Positions 14,872 to 23,474 of a stretch of 64,000 bases of DNA are shown here, piece by piece (position 1 is the stretch's first letter; each line of letters starts with the position of its first letter). The notes below the pieces were generated by a model. The model did no database searches. It was not told where the DNA came from and was given only the letters and a program-made list of their open reading frames with translations. Both the position numbers and the translations under genes were made by a program. The stretch is taken from positions 124,001 through 188,000 of the forward strand of contig NZ_JBMEMN010000001.1 in NCBI RefSeq assembly GCF_049310905.1. Reading direction: 5' to 3'. Source of the stretch: Gudongella sp049310905 (GTDB lineage: Bacteria; Bacillota; Clostridia; Tissierellales; Tissierellaceae).

Positions 14872-16214
14872 TATATCCCCTCCATTACGCTGGTCAGTTT
14901 ATCTATTTCATCTTTCGTTCTCTTTTCTGTCACTGCATAAAGGATGCTATTTTCAAATTGGGGATATTCTTCGCCTAGACCATAGCCTCCGATGATATTC
15001 TCTTTTCTAAGCTCTTCATTTATCTTCTCAGGTGCAATATCTGATGTCAATACAAACTCTTTGAAGAAAGGCTTATCAAATACCGGCTTGAATTTACCTG
15101 ATTTAGTCAGCTGCTCATAAGCGTAGTGAGCTTTCTTGGTTGATTGCATAGCAACCTCCCTAAGACCTTGCTTGCCCATTGTAACCATGTATACAGCAGC
15201 TGCCAATGAGTTGAGTCCTTGATTGGAACAGATGTTTGAAGTCGCCTTCTCTCTTCTTATGTGCTGCTCTCTGGCTGTAAGAGTCAATACAAATGATCTC
15301 TTGCCATCAAGGTCTTCTGTCTGTCCTACAATTCTTCCAGGTAACTTTCTGATATATTCATTTCTGATTGCCATAAATCCTAGGTAAGGTCCACCAAAGC
15401 TTACAGGTATTCCTAGAGACTGGCCTTCTCCAACAACTACATCAACACCCATATCTCCTGGCTTCTTAAGAATTCCCAGTGATATTGGATCAACAGAAGC
15501 TACAAATGTAGTCTTCTTGCCTTTGTGAGCAATTTTTCCGATTGATTCCAAGTCTTCGATTATTCCGAAGAAGTTAGGGCTTTGTACTATAACTGCCGCA
15601 GTATTGTCATTGACAACACCTTCCAAAGCCTCCATATCAGTTACTCCATCTTTCACATCAATCTCTATCACCTTCAGGTTCTGAACGTGTGCATATGTGT
15701 GAAGGATTTTTCTTGCGTCAGGCTTAACTGACTTGGATATTACTATTTCGTCTTTTTTTGAATATGCAGCTGACATAAGCGCTGCCTCTACAACTGCAGT
15801 TCCTCCGTCATAAAGGGATGCATTAGCAGAGTCCATACCTGTAAGGTCTGCAATCAATGTCTGGAATTCAAATATATACTGCAATGTTCCCTGACTGATT
15901 TCAGGTTGATATGGTGTATATGAGGTATAGAACTCACTTCTTGATATTATATGGTTTACTATTGATGGTATATAATGGTCGTATGCACCTGCTCCCAGGA
16001 AGCTTGTTAAATCACTCATGGAACAGTTCTTATCTGCCAGTTTCTTCAGATATGATGTTACCTCAAGCTCACTCTTTGACTTGGGAAGATCAAGCTCTCT
16101 CCCTAGTTTGATATTCTTTGGTATGTCGTCAAATAACTGGTCTATGCTTTCAAGACCTATTGCTTTGAGCATCTCCTGGATATCTTCAGGTGTATTAGCA
16201 ATATATGGATGCAT
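14871..16214 (-). CDS. gcvPA: glycine dehydrogenase (decarboxylating) subunit 1
   Basis: 447-residue subunit 1 of the split P-protein. It is homologous to the N-terminal half of one-chain GcvP and has lost the PLP lysine. Family segments are HPYIANTPEDIQEML at the N-terminus, FLGAGAYDHYIPSIV near 88, YTPYQPEISQGTLQ near 118 and TREQHIRREKATSNICSNQ near 320. It begins one base after the gcvH stop and is coupled to gcvPB. The split form is usual in Clostridia and Bacilli. Confidence 0.96.
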   Translation of the reverse strand: MHPYIANTPEDIQEMLKAIGLESIDQLFDDIPKNIKLGRELDLPKSKSELEVTSYLKKLADKNCSMSDLTSFLGAGAYDHYIPSIVNHIISRSEFYTSYTPYQPEISQGTLQYIFEFQTLIADLTGMDSANASLYDGGTAVVEAALMSAAYSKKDEIVISKSVKPDARKILHTYAHVQNLKVIEIDVKDGVTDMEALEGVVNDNTAAVIVQSPNFFGIIEDLESIGKIAHKGKKTTFVASVDPISLGILKKPGDMGVDVVVGEGQSLGIPVSFGGPYLGFMAIRNEYIRKLPGRIVGQTEDLDGKRSFVLTLTAREQHIRREKATSNICSNQGLNSLAAAVYMVTMGKQGLREVAMQSTKKAHYAYEQLTKSGKFKPVFDKPFFKEFVLTSDIAPEKINEELRKENIIGGYGLGEEYPQFENSILYAVTEKRTKDEIDKLTSVMEGI

Positions 16215-16215
16215 C

Positions 16216-16599
16216 TTATTCCTCCTCAGCTAAAAACTTTTCGTAATCCTCATCATTCATTAATTCTTCAATTTCTGCCTTATCAACTAACTCAACTTTT
16301 ATCAACCAGTTCTCAAATGCATCAGTGTTAAGTAATGCAGGATCATCCATAAGCTCCTCATTTATGGCAACTACTTTCCCTCCGACAGGCATATATACAT
16401 CAGAAGCTGCTTTTACTGACTCAACTGCTGCAAAGTCTTCACCTTTTTCGAATTCGTCATCTACATCAGGAAGCTCAACATATACTATGTCTCCTAGATG
16501 ATGCTGTGCATAATCTGAAATACCTATTAGCGCCATTTCTCCGTCAACCTTAACCCACTCATGATCCTTTGTGTAAAATAATCCTTTTGCTACTTTCAT
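16216..16599 (-). CDS. gcvH: glycine cleavage system H protein
   Basis: 127-residue lipoyl carrier that shuttles the aminomethyl group between P, T and L proteins. The lipoylation lysine is in ESVKAASDVYMP near 64, and the start MKVAKGLFYTKDHEWVK is classical. GGGG lies before the ATG. It sits between gcvT and gcvPA, with 18 bp to gcvT. No lipoate ligase is present in the window. Confidence 0.97.
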   Translation of the reverse strand: MKVAKGLFYTKDHEWVKVDGEMALIGISDYAQHHLGDIVYVELPDVDDEFEKGEDFAAVESVKAASDVYMPVGGKVVAINEELMDDPALLNTDAFENWLIKVELVDKAEIEELMNDEDYEKFLAEEE

Positions 16600-16617
16600 T
16601 TAATTACCCCCTAAAAT

Positions 16618-17712
16618 TTATTTTTTAAGAAATTTCTTGCTTATAACTTTTGCTTTAGCAAATTTATTTCTGATCTTTACATCAACCTCTGTTCCCAAAT
16701 CTGTGAACTCTGTCTTGATAAGAGCATTACCTATTACCTTGTCTAGCGTAGGACTCTTGTATCCAGTTGTTACATGGCCAATCTTTTCGCCATCCTTGTA
16801 TACTTCATATCCTTCTCTAGCAATTCCTCGGTCAAGAAGCTCAATTCCTGCAAGCTTTCTTTCCAGACCTTCGCTCCACATTTTATTCAATGCTTCCTTG
16901 CCTATAAAATCAGATTTCTTGTCAAGCTTAACAAAGTATTTGAATCCAGCCTCAAGAGGAGTGATTTCGTCATCCATCTCATGTCCATACAATGGAAGCG
17001 ATGCTTCAAATCTCAATGTATCTCTGCAGCCAAGTCCTGTTGGCTTTATTCCTTCATCCTTACCAGCTTCAAGAATTGCATTCCATACTTTTACGATACC
17101 CTCATTGTCGGCATAAACCTCAAAACCATCTTCTCCGGTATAGCCGGTTCTTGATACCATACAGTTCACTCCTGCTACTTCGATGTCTCTCTTAAGATGG
17201 AAGAATTTAATCTGTGAAAGGTCATACTCAGTAAGCTTCTGAAGAACCTTTTCCGCCATTGGCCCCTGAATTGCAACCTCACCTACTGAATCGGAGATGT
17301 TCTCGATTTCAACGTTGAAATCTCCCTTGTTCTCCAAAATCCACTTGTGGTCCTTGTCAATATTTGCTGCATTAACAACCAGATAGAAGAATTCCCCATC
17401 ATATCTGTACACAAGCAAATCATCCACGACGCCTCCTGTTGGGTGGCACATGAATGTGTAAATAACTTGGTTGTCAACTATAGTGGTTATATCATTAGTC
17501 ATAAGATAATCAACAAAGGCAAGAGCATCCTTTCCCTTGACAGTTATCTCTCCCATATGTGAAACATCGAAAAGACCTACTGCATTTCTTACTGCCTCAT
17601 GCTCAGGCACAAGTCCTTCGTATTGCACTGGAAGAAACCAACCTGCATAGTCGACGACATTACCCCCTAACTTGATGTGCTCCTCATATAGGGGGGTTTT
17701 TTTTGCGTCCAT
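16618..17712 (-). CDS. gcvT: aminomethyltransferase (glycine cleavage T protein)
   Basis: 364-residue T protein. It transfers the aminomethyl carbon to tetrahydrofolate, giving methylene-THF and releasing ammonia. Seen: the N-terminal TPLYEEHIKLGGNVVDYAGW segment, the DVSHMGE motif near 50-56 (with the catalytic Asp region near 100), and the C-terminal GYKSPTL and NKFAKAKV barrel. It is the first gene of the operon and starts 7 nt after GGAAGGAG. Only 155 bp separate it from the divergent aldo/keto reductase, too little for the usual tandem glycine riboswitch, and none is visible. Two -10-like hexamers (TATACC, TATACG) lie upstream without a convincing -35. Confidence 0.96.
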   Translation of the reverse strand: MDAKKTPLYEEHIKLGGNVVDYAGWFLPVQYEGLVPEHEAVRNAVGLFDVSHMGEITVKGKDALAFVDYLMTNDITTIVDNQVIYTFMCHPTGGVVDDLLVYRYDGEFFYLVVNAANIDKDHKWILENKGDFNVEIENISDSVGEVAIQGPMAEKVLQKLTEYDLSQIKFFHLKRDIEVAGVNCMVSRTGYTGEDGFEVYADNEGIVKVWNAILEAGKDEGIKPTGLGCRDTLRFEASLPLYGHEMDDEITPLEAGFKYFVKLDKKSDFIGKEALNKMWSEGLERKLAGIELLDRGIAREGYEVYKDGEKIGHVTTGYKSPTLDKVIGNALIKTEFTDLGTEVDVKIRNKFAKAKVISKKFLKK

Positions 17713-17763
17713 TCAATCACTCCTTCCTGTTTTTTGTGGTATAATTTCCGTATACTATCCTAT

Positions 17764-17786
17764 AACTACCCCACTGAATGGTAGTT
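17764..17786. repeat. inverted repeat between gcvT and the aldo/keto reductase
   Basis: AACTACC (17764-17770) and GGTAGTT (17780-17786), perfect over 7 bp with a 9-nt centre, in the divergent promoter region. It is a possible operator; no promoter is clear enough to call. Confidence 0.4.
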
Positions 17787-17868
17787 AAACTACACAGGAT
17801 TACATGAATTTACCAACATCCGTGGTATTTCAGTAGTATACTTCAATTATACATAAGGGGGATTTTTT

Positions 17869-18996
17869 ATGCAATACCGTGAAATTACTAGAGACAAGTT
17901 AAATGTTTCACTATTAGGGCTGGGTTGTATGCGGTTTCCGGTTCTTGAGGATGACAATTCAAGAATCGACGTGGACAAAGCTACTCTAATGGTAAGACAC
18001 GCTTTTGATAAGGGAATTAATTATTTTGATACAGCTTATCCTTACCATGGTGGAGAATCTGAGGCTTTTCTTGGATATGCACTGGAAGGAATTCGGAGGG
18101 AGGATTACCATCTGGCAACAAAATCTCCTGTTTGGTTAATGGAGAATCACGATGATTTTATGAGATATCTGGATGAACAACTGGTTAATTTAAAGACAAA
18201 CTATGTCGATTTTTACCTTTTTCATGCCTTAAATATGGATAGCTTCAAAAAAATAAAATCTCTTGAATTTGAAAAATTTGTTAATCAGGCAAAAAAAGAG
18301 GGAAAAATTAAGCACATCGGGTTTTCATTTCATGACGAACTGCCCGTTTTTAAGGAAATAATCGATTATTATCCTTGGGAGTTCTGTCAGATCCAGCTTA
18401 ACTATATGGATGTTGATTATCAAGCTGGCCTTTCAGGGCTTGAGTATGCAAGAAATAAAGGAATTGATGTGGTTGTCATGGAGCCTCTGAAAGGCGGTAA
18501 GCTGGCAAACTCTCCCGACGATGTGCTCCAGGTATGGAACAAGGCTAAAACATCCCGTACGCCCGTACAGTGGGCCCTAAACTGGCTATACAGTCTCCCG
18601 GGCATATCCGTTGTCTTAAGTGGGATGTCTACAATGGATCAGCTGGATGAAAATATCAGAATCAGTTCTTATGACAATTCAATGTCTCTTGATGATATGG
18701 ATATTGTAAAGGAAGCAGCTGACATCTATCGAAGTAGAACAAAGGTTGATTGCACAGGATGCAAGTACTGTATTCCATGCCCGCAAAATGTTGAAATACC
18801 TAATATATTCGAGCTTTACAACAATGCACATGTTTATGGGACCATGGAGGAATCCATAAATTCATACTCAAGCCTAGTTAAGAAGGAGTCTGATAGTTCC
18901 AAATGTATAGAGTGTGGATTATGTGAGGAAAAGTGTCCACAGAATCTGAGAATAATTCAGTATCTTAAGGAAGCCAAGAGCGACCTATACCGCTAA
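17869..18996 (+). CDS. aldo/keto reductase with C-terminal 2[4Fe-4S] ferredoxin domain
   Basis: 375-residue oxidoreductase. An aldo/keto reductase barrel (about 1-270) is followed by a short ferredoxin-type tail. Seen: GLGCMRFP near 18, FDTAYPYHGGESE near 56-68 with the catalytic Asp and Tyr, Lys in ATKSPVW near 87, and FHALN with the His near 120. In the tail, CTGCKYCIPCP near 290 and CIECGLCEEKCP near 346 are each fit to bind a cluster. Members of this group are common in anaerobes and their substrates are mostly unknown. The ATG follows AAGGGGG. It is a monocistronic gene converging on rpsI, with a DnaA-box cluster in the gap. Confidence 0.9.
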   Translation: MQYREITRDKLNVSLLGLGCMRFPVLEDDNSRIDVDKATLMVRHAFDKGINYFDTAYPYHGGESEAFLGYALEGIRREDYHLATKSPVWLMENHDDFMRYLDEQLVNLKTNYVDFYLFHALNMDSFKKIKSLEFEKFVNQAKKEGKIKHIGFSFHDELPVFKEIIDYYPWEFCQIQLNYMDVDYQAGLSGLEYARNKGIDVVVMEPLKGGKLANSPDDVLQVWNKAKTSRTPVQWALNWLYSLPGISVVLSGMSTMDQLDENIRISSYDNSMSLDDMDIVKEAADIYRSRTKVDCTGCKYCIPCPQNVEIPNIFELYNNAHVYGTMEESINSYSSLVKKESDSSKCIECGLCEEKCPQNLRIIQYLKEAKSDLYR

Positions 18997-19027
18997 AAAA
19001 TGGCGTGCAATACAAACGTTCGAGGAG

Positions 19028-19069
19028 TTATCCACTTTATCCACATTATCCACAGACCACAGGGGATAA
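19028..19069 (+). promoter_or_regulatory. cluster of DnaA-box 9-mers
   Basis: Three 9-mers stand end to end: TTATCCACT (19028-19036), TTATCCACA (19037-19045) and TTATCCACA (19046-19054). The last two match the DnaA-box consensus exactly and the first in 8 of 9. A fourth, weaker box lies on the other strand (TTATCCCCT, 19061-19069). The cluster is in a convergent intergenic gap, so it is not a promoter operator. No dnaA, dnaN or rpmH is in the window, so this is not the usual oriC. Confidence 0.65.
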
Positions 19070-19096
19070 ACTACTATTACGTTAAAAATGAGTATT

Positions 19097-19126
19097 AAAA
19101 AAGCACCAGATCTTTTTCTGGTGCTT
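19097..19126 (-). terminator. rplM-rpsI terminator
   Basis: Stem AAGCACCAG/CTGGTGCTT with an 8-nt loop, then a T-run on the minus strand, 5 bp past the rpsI stop. There is no T-run in the + direction. Confidence 0.9.
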
Positions 19127-19131
19127 CTGTA

Positions 19132-19524
19132 TTATCTCTTGCTGAACTGTGGACTTCTTCTTGCCTTCTTGAGACCATATTTCTTTCTCTCAACCATTCT
19201 TGAATCTCTGGTAAGATGTCCCGCCTTCTTAAGTATTGGTCTTAGCTCTCCATCTGTTTCTAGAAGTGCTCTTGCAATACCATGTCTGATTGCTCCGGCT
19301 TGTCCTGTGAATCCACCGCCGTGAACATTTACGATTACGTCGTATTTATCTGCTGTTTCTGTTATAGTCAAAGGCTCTTTTGCAATTACTCTTAGTGTCT
19401 CGTAGTTGAAAAAGTCCTCGATATCTCTCTTGTTGATTGTAATCTTTCCATTACCTGCTACAAGTCTTACTCTTGCAACGGATGTCTTTCTTCTTCCTGT
19501 TCCTAAAAATTGTGTTGCAGCCAT
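19132..19524 (-). CDS. rpsI: 30S ribosomal protein S9
   Basis: 130 residues, full length. It has the GTGRRKTSVARVR segment at the N-terminus and the basic C-terminus KYGLKKARRSPQFSKR that reaches the ribosomal P site. The gene follows rplM by 25 bp with GGGAGG before the ATG. This rplM-rpsI pair is the common bacterial arrangement. Its transcript ends at the hairpin just downstream. Confidence 0.98.
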   Translation of the reverse strand: MAATQFLGTGRRKTSVARVRLVAGNGKITINKRDIEDFFNYETLRVIAKEPLTITETADKYDVIVNVHGGGFTGQAGAIRHGIARALLETDGELRPILKKAGHLTRDSRMVERKKYGLKKARRSPQFSKR

Positions 19525-19549
19525 TTACAGTCCTCCCTTCATCAATTAA

Positions 19550-19978
19550 TTATACTTCGTAAACTTCTGGCTTCTGCGCCTCGTGTCCGTGCTCTGTACC
19601 TCTGTAAACCTTAAGTTTTGTGTACATTTTTCTTCCCAGACTATTCTTAGGCAGCATTCCTTTAACAGCCAGCTCTATTATCTTTTCGGGATTCTTCTCC
19701 ATTAGCTCGCCGTATGATACTTGTCTCAAGCCTCCTGGATAACCTGTATGGTATGTGTAGTTCTTTTGCTGCAATTTCTTTCCAGTAAGTCTTACTTTAC
19801 CAGCATTTATTACAATAACAAAATCACCTGTATCAACATGTGGTGTGTAGATGGGCTTGTTCTTACCTCTAAGGATAGTTGCAATCTCTGTGGCCAGTCT
19901 TCCCAATACTTTATCTTCTGCGTCTATTATATACCATTTTCTTTCGACTTCATTGGCTTTTGCCATAAAACTTTTCAT
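19550..19978 (-). CDS. rplM: 50S ribosomal protein L13
   Basis: 142 residues, normal for L13, an early-assembly 50S protein. Motifs: KSFMAKANEVERKWY at the start, DAEDKVLGRLAT near 20, LRGKNKPIYTPH near 36 and MLPKNSLGRKMY near 108. GGAGGG lies 6 nt before the ATG. It has its own consensus promoter, and the leader carries a hairpin that fits autoregulation by L13. Confidence 0.98.
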   Translation of the reverse strand: MKSFMAKANEVERKWYIIDAEDKVLGRLATEIATILRGKNKPIYTPHVDTGDFVIVINAGKVRLTGKKLQQKNYTYHTGYPGGLRQVSYGELMEKNPEKIIELAVKGMLPKNSLGRKMYTKLKVYRGTEHGHEAQKPEVYEV

Positions 19979-20010
19979 CTATTTCCCTCCTTACAACAAC
20001 ATTCGTTTTA

Positions 20011-20052
20011 AGGTGTCTACTAAAAAGTTTCCGGACTTCTCATTAAACACTC
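20011..20052 (-). promoter_or_regulatory. probable L13 leader element
   Basis: The 5' UTR of rplM has outer arms GTGT/ACAC (20047-20050 and 20013-20016) enclosing an inner AAGT-CCGGAAA-CTT hairpin. Position and shape fit the Firmicute L13 leader that binds L13 and represses the operon. I call it by resemblance, not by covariance. Confidence 0.5.
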
Positions 20053-20058
20053 TTATAT

Positions 20059-20087
20059 ATTCTAATACAAGTGATAATCAATGTCAA
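20059..20087 (-). promoter_or_regulatory. rplM-rpsI promoter
   Basis: Minus-strand TTGACA (20082-20087), 17-nt spacer, TAGAAT (20059-20064), immediately after the truA stop. Confidence 0.85.
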
Positions 20088-20095
20088 GGCTGATT

Positions 20096-20833
20096 TTACT
20101 TGTAGAATACTTTTTCTAAAAATAGTCCCTGAGCTGGTGCCGTTCTTCCAGCAGACTTTCGTTCTCTTTTTTCAATAATCTCCGGTATTTCATACTTGTT
20201 TCTTTTACCTGCACCAACTTCAATCAATGTACCGACAATTATTCTAACCATATTGCGAAGAAAACTGTTGCCCTCTACTGTAATCTCAATTATATCGCCA
20301 TTCCTTTTGATATCTAGTGAATGAATTGTTCTTACAGATGATTTTATGGAAGTCTTTCTTCCTCTGAATGACTTGAAGTCGTGGGTTCCAATAAAAAACT
20401 CAGCTGCTTCCTTCATTGGTTTAATATCCAGTGGATATCTTACATGGCAGGTATGATTTCTTAATAAAGGCCTTTCAGGTTCGCCATTATATATTTTGTA
20501 GACATATCTCTTGTGAGTGGCGCTGTACCTTGCATGAAAATCAATAGGTACTTCCTGAGAGCTTATGATTCTAATATCATCCGGAAGTTTAAGATTGAGT
20601 GCATACTTGAATCTTTCACCAGGTATGGTAGATTCTGTCTGAAAATTTGCTACATGCCCAAGGGCATGAACTTTGGCATCAGTCCTGCCTGATCCGTATA
20701 GAACAACCTTCTCTCCCGTTACTTTTTTGATAGTTTTCTCAATTTCCTCCTGTATCGAGGGGAAATTCTCCTGGCTCTGCCATCCCCAGTAATTTGTTCC
20801 GTCATATTCAATTACAAGCATAATATTTCTCAT
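20096..20833 (-). CDS. truA: tRNA pseudouridine(38-40) synthase
   Basis: 245-residue TruA, which makes pseudouridine at positions 38-40 of the anticodon stem. The catalytic Asp is in GSGRTDAKVHALG near 48-60. ARYSATHKRYVYKI near 105 and EGNSFLRNMVRIIVG near 190 are family segments. It begins 4 bp after the ecfT stop, at the end of the ecfA1-ecfA2-ecfT-truA transcript. This order is common in Firmicutes. Confidence 0.96.
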   Translation of the reverse strand: MRNIMLVIEYDGTNYWGWQSQENFPSIQEEIEKTIKKVTGEKVVLYGSGRTDAKVHALGHVANFQTESTIPGERFKYALNLKLPDDIRIISSQEVPIDFHARYSATHKRYVYKIYNGEPERPLLRNHTCHVRYPLDIKPMKEAAEFFIGTHDFKSFRGRKTSIKSSVRTIHSLDIKRNGDIIEITVEGNSFLRNMVRIIVGTLIEVGAGKRNKYEIPEIIEKRERKSAGRTAPAQGLFLEKVFYK

Positions 20834-20837
20834 ATTA

Positions 20838-21638
20838 TCACCATATATAACGGGTGGATACTATTGCTGCAAAGAACAAGGTCATACCTGTCAACACAGC
20901 ATAATCTCTGGTTACAAACTTCAATTCGTTCAATCTGGTCCTTCCATCTCCACCTCTGTAGCATCTTGCTTCCATTGCAGTTGCCAATTCATCAGCCCTT
21001 CTGAAGGCATTGATAAATAGAGGTACAAGCAAGGGAACCAGATTCTTTGCCCTGCTTAGGATGTTGCCTGATTCAAAATCAGCTCCTCTTGCCATCTGAG
21101 CTTTCATTATCTTGTCTGTCTCCTCCAGCAAGGTAGGTATAAACCTAAGCGCGATGGTCATCATCATGGCAAGTTCATGCGATGGCAATCCAAATCTGTT
21201 GAATGGTGAAAGAAGTCTTTCTATCCCATCAGTCAATGCTATGGGAGAAGTCGTCAATGTTAGGAGTGATGTACCCGTTATTAGAAATATCAACCTAAGA
21301 GCCATAAATACAGACTGTCTCAAACCCTCTTTAGTTATTGCCAATGGACCAAGCTCAACAAGAACCTCACCCTTTGTCATAAAGAGGTTGATGGCAAAGG
21401 TTATCAGAATTATAAACATCAAGGGTTTCAATCCTTTGATAATAAACTTCACAGGAAGTTTGGCTATCGAAATAACCGCTGCTATAAATGCCAGTATGAA
21501 AATATAGGGAACGAAGCTGGTCACAAAGAAGAGAGATGCAATAAACAATGCTACAATGATTATTTTCACTCTTGGATCTAATTTGTGAACTATAGATGTT
21601 CCAGGAAAATATTGTCCGATTGTAATATCTTTAAGCAT
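20838..21638 (-). CDS. ecfT: ECF transporter transmembrane protein EcfT
   Basis: 266-residue membrane scaffold of group II energy-coupling-factor vitamin or metal importers, with about five helices. The two cytoplasmic coupling motifs are visible as ARGAD near 187 and ARCYRGGDGRT near 228, here in A-R-G and A-R-C form. It overlaps ecfA2 by 8 bp. No substrate-binding S component is encoded in the window, so the module is probably shared among several. Confidence 0.95.
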   Translation of the reverse strand: MLKDITIGQYFPGTSIVHKLDPRVKIIIVALFIASLFFVTSFVPYIFILAFIAAVISIAKLPVKFIIKGLKPLMFIILITFAINLFMTKGEVLVELGPLAITKEGLRQSVFMALRLIFLITGTSLLTLTTSPIALTDGIERLLSPFNRFGLPSHELAMMMTIALRFIPTLLEETDKIMKAQMARGADFESGNILSRAKNLVPLLVPLFINAFRRADELATAMEARCYRGGDGRTRLNELKFVTRDYAVLTGMTLFFAAIVSTRYIW

Positions 21639-22494
21639 TCTTTTTACTCCTTAAATAATTTAATATCTCTACCTTGGCCTCTTCAATTGTCAATATATCG
21701 TCCCTAATTGCATGCCCTTTACCCTTGAAAATCTTCATAAATTTTGTAATCTGGGGTATTCCAAGACCCATTTCCTCCAACTCATCGGTTCTATTGAAGA
21801 TTTCTCTGGTAGGTCCATCAAGAGCTACTGTGGCCTTATGCATAACAAATATTCTGTTAACAAGTCTGGCAATATCCTCCATGCTATGAGAAACTAAAAT
21901 AATAGTAATCTTTTCCTTATCGTAAATCTTTCTTATTTCATCCAGGATATCATCTCTACCCTTGGGATCAAGCCCTGCCGTAGGCTCATCCAGAATAAGA
22001 ACCTTAGGCTTCATGGCGATAACACCTGCAATTGCAACCCTTCTCTTCTGACCTCCGGATAGCTCAAATGGAGACCTCTCCTTAAGTTCTTCGAAGTCAA
22101 GTCCCACAAGTTCCATTGCCTCTCTTACCCTCAGATCTATTTCATCCTCTTTCAAGCCCAGGTTTTTAGGTCCAAAAGCAATATCCTTATAAATAGTCTC
22201 TTCAAATAGTTGATGCTCTGGATACTGAAAAACCAATCCAACCTTCTGTCTTACAATCTTCATTTTAGTCTCTTTACTTGAAAGATCCTGACCGTCAATG
22301 ATAATCTTGCCCTTTGTAGGCTTCATCAGACCATTTAGGTGTTGTACCAATGTTGATTTACCAGACCCGGTATGACCAATCAGACCTATGAACTCACCTT
22401 CTTCAATTTCCAGGTTTATTCCATCAAGAGCTTTCTTTTCAAAAGGTGTTCCCGGATTATATATATAGTCAACATCCTTTAATTGAATAATCAT
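21631..22494 (-). CDS. ecfA2: ECF transporter ATPase EcfA2
   Basis: 287-residue ATPase. Walker A GHTGSGKST near 38, Q-loop VFQYPEHQLFEET near 90, signature ELSGGQKRR near 144 and Walker B VLILDEPTAGLDP near 163. The QYPEHQLF sequence and gene order identify the A2 subunit. It overlaps ecfA1 by 4 bp. It pairs with EcfA1 on EcfT to power import. Confidence 0.95.
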   Translation of the reverse strand: MIIQLKDVDYIYNPGTPFEKKALDGINLEIEEGEFIGLIGHTGSGKSTLVQHLNGLMKPTKGKIIIDGQDLSSKETKMKIVRQKVGLVFQYPEHQLFEETIYKDIAFGPKNLGLKEDEIDLRVREAMELVGLDFEELKERSPFELSGGQKRRVAIAGVIAMKPKVLILDEPTAGLDPKGRDDILDEIRKIYDKEKITIILVSHSMEDIARLVNRIFVMHKATVALDGPTREIFNRTDELEEMGLGIPQITKFMKIFKGKGHAIRDDILTIEEAKVEILNYLRSKKNA

Positions 22495-23336
22495 AGTGTA
22501 TCCACCAGCTCCTCAACAGATAATATATCGTCCTTGATATTATACCCTTCTTTGTTCAATTCATATACAAGCTCTGTGACCTGTGGTACATCCAGTCCGA
22601 GAGATTTTAATTTATCAACCTGTCTGAAGATATCTTTTGGAGTACCCAACATTACAGATTCTCCCTCGTTTAACACCATCACTCTATCAGCTTCCACTGC
22701 TTCGTCCATATAGTGAGTGATAAGAATGATTGTCTTGTTCTTCTCCTCATTAAGCTTCTTGATTGTCTCCATTACCTCAAGTCTGCCAGAAGGATCAAGC
22801 ATTGCAGTCGGCTCATCAAAAATTATACAATCGGGCTCCATGGCAAGTATCCCTGCTATTGCAACCCTTTGTTTTTGACCGCCTGACAAAAGATGAGGAG
22901 CATGCTTTTTATACTCTGTCATTTCAACAACCTCAAGAGCATCATCAACTCGCTTCCGTATTTCTGCAGGGGGTATGCCAAGATTTTCAGGTCCAAATGC
23001 TACATCCTCTTCCACGATTGTTGCAACAATTTGGTTGTCAGGATTCTGGAACACCATGCCTGCTGTTGATCTTATATCCCAGATCTTGTCTTCATCCCTT
23101 GTGTTCATTCCATTTACAAGTACTTCTCCCCTTGATGGTAGAATAAGTCCATTAATCATCTTGGCAAGAGTGGATTTTCCGGATCCATTATGTCCAAGTA
23201 CCACAAAAAATTCTCCTCTTTCTATTTGGAGACTCAAGTCTTTTACAGCCAATTGAATACTCTCGTCAATATAGGAGCTATATTCATAGCTCACATTTTG
23301 TATGTCTATCATTATGTTGTTGTTTTTTTCATTCAT
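22491..23336 (-). CDS. ecfA1: ECF transporter ATPase EcfA1
   Basis: 281-residue ATPase and first gene of the ECF operon. Walker A GHNGSGKST near 48, Q-loop VFQNPDNQIVATIVEEDVAFG near 95, signature LSGGQKQR near 149 and Walker B CIIFDEPTAMLDP near 168. The NPDNQ pattern is characteristic of A1. It has its own promoter at 23373-23401 and follows the rplQ terminator. Confidence 0.95.
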   Translation of the reverse strand: MNEKNNNIMIDIQNVSYEYSSYIDESIQLAVKDLSLQIERGEFFVVLGHNGSGKSTLAKMINGLILPSRGEVLVNGMNTRDEDKIWDIRSTAGMVFQNPDNQIVATIVEEDVAFGPENLGIPPAEIRKRVDDALEVVEMTEYKKHAPHLLSGGQKQRVAIAGILAMEPDCIIFDEPTAMLDPSGRLEVMETIKKLNEEKNKTIILITHYMDEAVEADRVMVLNEGESVMLGTPKDIFRQVDKLKSLGLDVPQVTELVYELNKEGYNIKDDILSVEELVDTL

Positions 23337-23372
23337 AAATATACCTCGGTTTAAATTTACTATTACCAGTTA

Positions 23373-23401
23373 AATATAACACAAGAAAAATGTTATTTCA
23401 A
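23373..23401 (-). promoter_or_regulatory. ecfA1-ecfA2-ecfT-truA promoter
   Basis: Minus-strand TTGAAA (23396-23401), 17-nt spacer, TATATT (23373-23378). Confidence 0.75.
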
Positions 23402-23433
23402 TTGACCTTTCCCGGTAAACAAGTGAAACTTAC

Positions 23434-23466
23434 AAAATTAAAGGGACTAAGTGTCAACTTAATCCC
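23434..23466 (-). terminator. terminator of the S10-spc-alpha block
   Basis: Minus-strand stem GGGATTAAG/CTTAGTCCC (one G-T pair), 6-nt loop, then TTTAATTTTG, just after the rplQ stop. Confidence 0.8.
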
Positions 23467-23474
23467 CCTCCCTA

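Noticed and set aside
17713..17868. Glycine riboswitch ahead of gcvT
   Set aside because: The gap is too short and the aptamer core sequences are not visible on either strand.
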